DNA of 17,395 nt, from positions 1 to 17,395 of the forward strand of contig JADFHU010000028.1 of assembly GCA_022567055.1 (NCBI GenBank). The letters are read 5' to 3'. The stretch comes from Planctomycetota bacterium (GTDB lineage Bacteria; Planctomycetota; Phycisphaerae; Sedimentisphaerales; Anaerobacaceae). The notes under the pieces are model-generated. The model did not search any database and had not been told where the DNA came from. It saw nothing but the letters and a program-made list of their open reading frames with translations. This document shows, piece by piece, positions 15,948 to 17,395 of this stretch. The translations under genes and the position numbers were made by a program. The first letter of the stretch is position 1, and each line of letters begins with the position of its first letter.

Positions 15948-15984
15948 CGTCAATGTTGACGTTGTATACACTGACAGCAATAAT
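15948..15984. promoter_or_regulatory. Candidate divergent promoter centred on a palindrome
   Basis: The palindrome CGTCAATGTTGACG (15948-15961) places a TTGACG hexamer on each strand. On the plus strand TTGACG (15956-15961) is followed after 17 bp by AATAAT (15979-15984), a fair -10 for the gene at 16039. On the minus strand TTGACG (15953-15948) is followed after 17 bp by TAAGCT, a weaker -10 for the FAH gene. The same palindrome could also be an operator that controls both directions. Confidence 0.45.
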
Positions 15985-16038
15985 TCAGAGGAAATCTGAT
16001 TGTGGGTTTGATGCAAGAGCCTAGAAAGGGAAAAGACT

Positions 16039-17319
16039 ATGTCTGAAATGACACGACGTGAGTTCGTTAAAACAACGGGCGCTGGCATGACCGTTGCACC
16101 GTTAATTATGTCAAGGGTATGGGGACAATTGTCTCCCAATGAGACGATCAACCATGCCGTGATCGGAACCGGCGGCCAGGGCGGGGGCCACGTCAGGAGT
16201 TTCCAGAACAGCACCGGCTGTGAGGTTGTGGCGGTGTGCGACGTCGACCCGAAGAACCTCAAAAAAGCAGCGGAAAATGCGGCGACGAATGTTAGAACGT
16301 ACACAGACTTCCGCAAGCTACTCGAGGACGAGTCGATCGACTCGGTCAGCATCGCCACCCCTGATCACTGGCATACCCCGATCGCGTTGGCGGCCCTCAT
16401 GGCAGATAAGCACGTCTATGTCGAGAAACCGTGCAGCCACAACATTTACGAGGCCAGCCTGCTGAAGAAAGCCGCCAAACAGTATAACAAATGCGTCCAG
16501 CACGGGACGCAACGGCGCAGTAAAGGCGATCATATCGAAGGCATTAGGCTGTTGCGTGAAGGCGCGATCGGCGATGTTTATGTACACAAGGCAATCAACC
16601 ACCAGCACCGCGGGAAAATCGGTAAGGCGAAACCCAAGACTCCGCCGGAAGGCGTTGATTACGATCTATGGCTCGGACCCGCGCCCAAGGTTCCGTTTAC
16701 CAAGAACCGCTGGCACTATGAGTGGCACTGGTTCTGGGATTACGGTGGAGGCGACGTCGTCAACGACGGCATCCATCAGATCGATGTTTCAATCTGGGCG
16801 ATGGGTGATCGGTATCCGAACCGCATGGTTACCACGGGCGGTATGTTCTACTACAACGACGACCATGAGACGCCGGACACGCTCATGGCCATTTTCGATT
16901 ACGACGATGGCCAGATCATCTTCGAACAGCGGCTCTACACGGATTACAAACTCGAAGGCCATGACAACGGCAATGTCGCGTACGGGACCAAGGGCAGGAT
17001 GGAATTCGGGCGCAAAGGTGTGATTGTCTATCCGAACGACGGTGACAGTTACCAGGTCAAATCGTCGGAACCGGTTGAGGGCATCGTGCAGAATTTCCTG
17101 ACGGCTGTGCGGGCGAACGATCCGTCCCTGTTGAATTCCCCGATCGAGCGAGGCGCGGTATCCTCGGATCTCTGCAACCTCGCCAACATCGCCTACCGGA
17201 CCGGCATCGCCGATCTCAGATTCGATCCGATGAAGGTGGAGATCACCAATAGTGCTGAGGCCAATGCACTGGTGCGGCGGTCATATCGCAAGGGGTATGA
17301 ACTGCCCTATAAGGGATAA
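16039..17319 (+). CDS. Tat-exported Gfo/Idh/MocA family oxidoreductase
   Basis: 426 residues. The N-terminus has a Tat signal (TRREFVKTTGAGMTVAPL, 5-22). The NAD(P)-binding fold follows: HAVIGTGGQGGGHV (39-52) and VVAVCDVD (63-70). Then come SIATPDHWH (104-112), YVEKPCSHN (127-135, EKP at 129-131), HGTQRRS near 155-161, and WFWDYGGGDVVNDGIHQIDV (231-250, with H246 and D249 in the active-site position). This layout is typical of planctomycete Gfo/Idh/MocA paralogs that carry Tat signals. The start ATG is preceded by a modest AAAGGG. It is divergent from the FAH pair, and only about 200 bp separate the two starts, so joint regulation is plausible. It is not a close copy of the other Gfo/Idh/MocA protein here: motifs around EKP and the catalytic His differ. 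Confidence 0.92.
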   Translation: MSEMTRREFVKTTGAGMTVAPLIMSRVWGQLSPNETINHAVIGTGGQGGGHVRSFQNSTGCEVVAVCDVDPKNLKKAAENAATNVRTYTDFRKLLEDESIDSVSIATPDHWHTPIALAALMADKHVYVEKPCSHNIYEASLLKKAAKQYNKCVQHGTQRRSKGDHIEGIRLLREGAIGDVYVHKAINHQHRGKIGKAKPKTPPEGVDYDLWLGPAPKVPFTKNRWHYEWHWFWDYGGGDVVNDGIHQIDVSIWAMGDRYPNRMVTTGGMFYYNDDHETPDTLMAIFDYDDGQIIFEQRLYTDYKLEGHDNGNVAYGTKGRMEFGRKGVIVYPNDGDSYQVKSSEPVEGIVQNFLTAVRANDPSLLNSPIERGAVSSDLCNLANIAYRTGIADLRFDPMKVEITNSAEANALVRRSYRKGYELPYKG

Positions 17320-17338
17320 GGGATCGGCAAGAAATAAA

Positions 17339-17358
17339 TTGGACAATTTGGGGTCCAA
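17339..17358 (+). terminator. Possible terminator hairpin after the second Gfo/Idh/MocA gene
   Basis: TTGGAC and GTCCAA form a 6-bp stem with an 8-nt loop, beginning 20 bp after the stop codon. No T tract follows, so the terminator role rests on position only. Confidence 0.3.
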
Positions 17359-17395
17359 GTGTGCTCCATATTTGGTCGCGCCCGATTGAGCGATA

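Noticed and set aside
15840..16358. N-terminal extension of the FAH frame
   Set aside because: It runs antisense through the start of the second Gfo/Idh/MocA gene, lacks family resemblance, and the internal ATG at 15839 has a GGAGG and a signal peptide.

Overview
The window looks like a planctomycete chromosome (Pirellulales-like, or a related metagenomic lineage). The evidence is the gene content: a Tat-exported DUF1552 protein paired with a 'Planctomycete cytochrome c' protein (PSC/DUF1587/DUF1595/DUF1592/DUF1588/DUF1585), a PVC-type beta-propeller segment, N-terminal pieces of a Sig-70_X6-type ECF sigma factor, secreted leucine-rich-repeat (LRR) proteins, and several Tat-signal Gfo/Idh/MocA oxidoreductases. 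Most genes lack a clear Shine-Dalgarno (SD) sequence. There are no tRNA or rRNA genes and no CRISPR array.

Layout. (1) 1-3179, minus strand: the 5' end of a Tat-type FAD oxidoreductase, cut by the window edge, and a 930-residue protein joining a neutral-ceramidase-like domain, a truncated PVC propeller and an alpha/beta hydrolase. (2) 3180-3654: divergent intergenic region with a perfect 38-bp palindrome and one copy of a dispersed repeat. (3) 3655-7023, plus strand: two adjacent exported LRR genes; the first begins with about 79 residues of an ECF sigma factor fused in frame to a signal/membrane segment and two complete LRR modules, the second carries one module. (4) 7088-10719, minus strand: a tight two-gene operon, the cytochrome-like PSC/DUF1592 protein followed 2 bp later by DUF1552. 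(5) 10720-11477: a 758-bp AT-rich non-coding region with a likely promoter, a second full repeat copy, a half copy and several hairpins. (6) 11478-13259, plus strand: an exported D-aminoacylase-type amidohydrolase. (7) 13260-13737: non-coding, with a possible insertion-sequence (IS) remnant and a third repeat copy. (8) 13738-15839, minus strand: an exported FAH-family protein translationally coupled (ATGA overlap) to a Tat Gfo/Idh/MocA protein, divergent from (9) a second Gfo/Idh/MocA gene at 16039-17319.

Functionally this is an export-heavy catabolic and surface region: every protein has, or probably has, a Sec or Tat signal. The FAH, Gfo/Idh and D-aminoacylase genes suggest periplasmic breakdown of modified sugars, keto-acids or N-acyl amino acids; no substrate can be named from sequence. 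The most unusual features are the recurrent in-frame chimeras (sigma-LRR, ceramidase-PVC-hydrolase), a modular LRR unit with matching N- and C-caps present three times, and an 83-bp dispersed intergenic repeat with three full copies and at least one half copy. I do not see a recognisable defence or secretion system. The possibility that some fusions reflect misassembly should be kept open.
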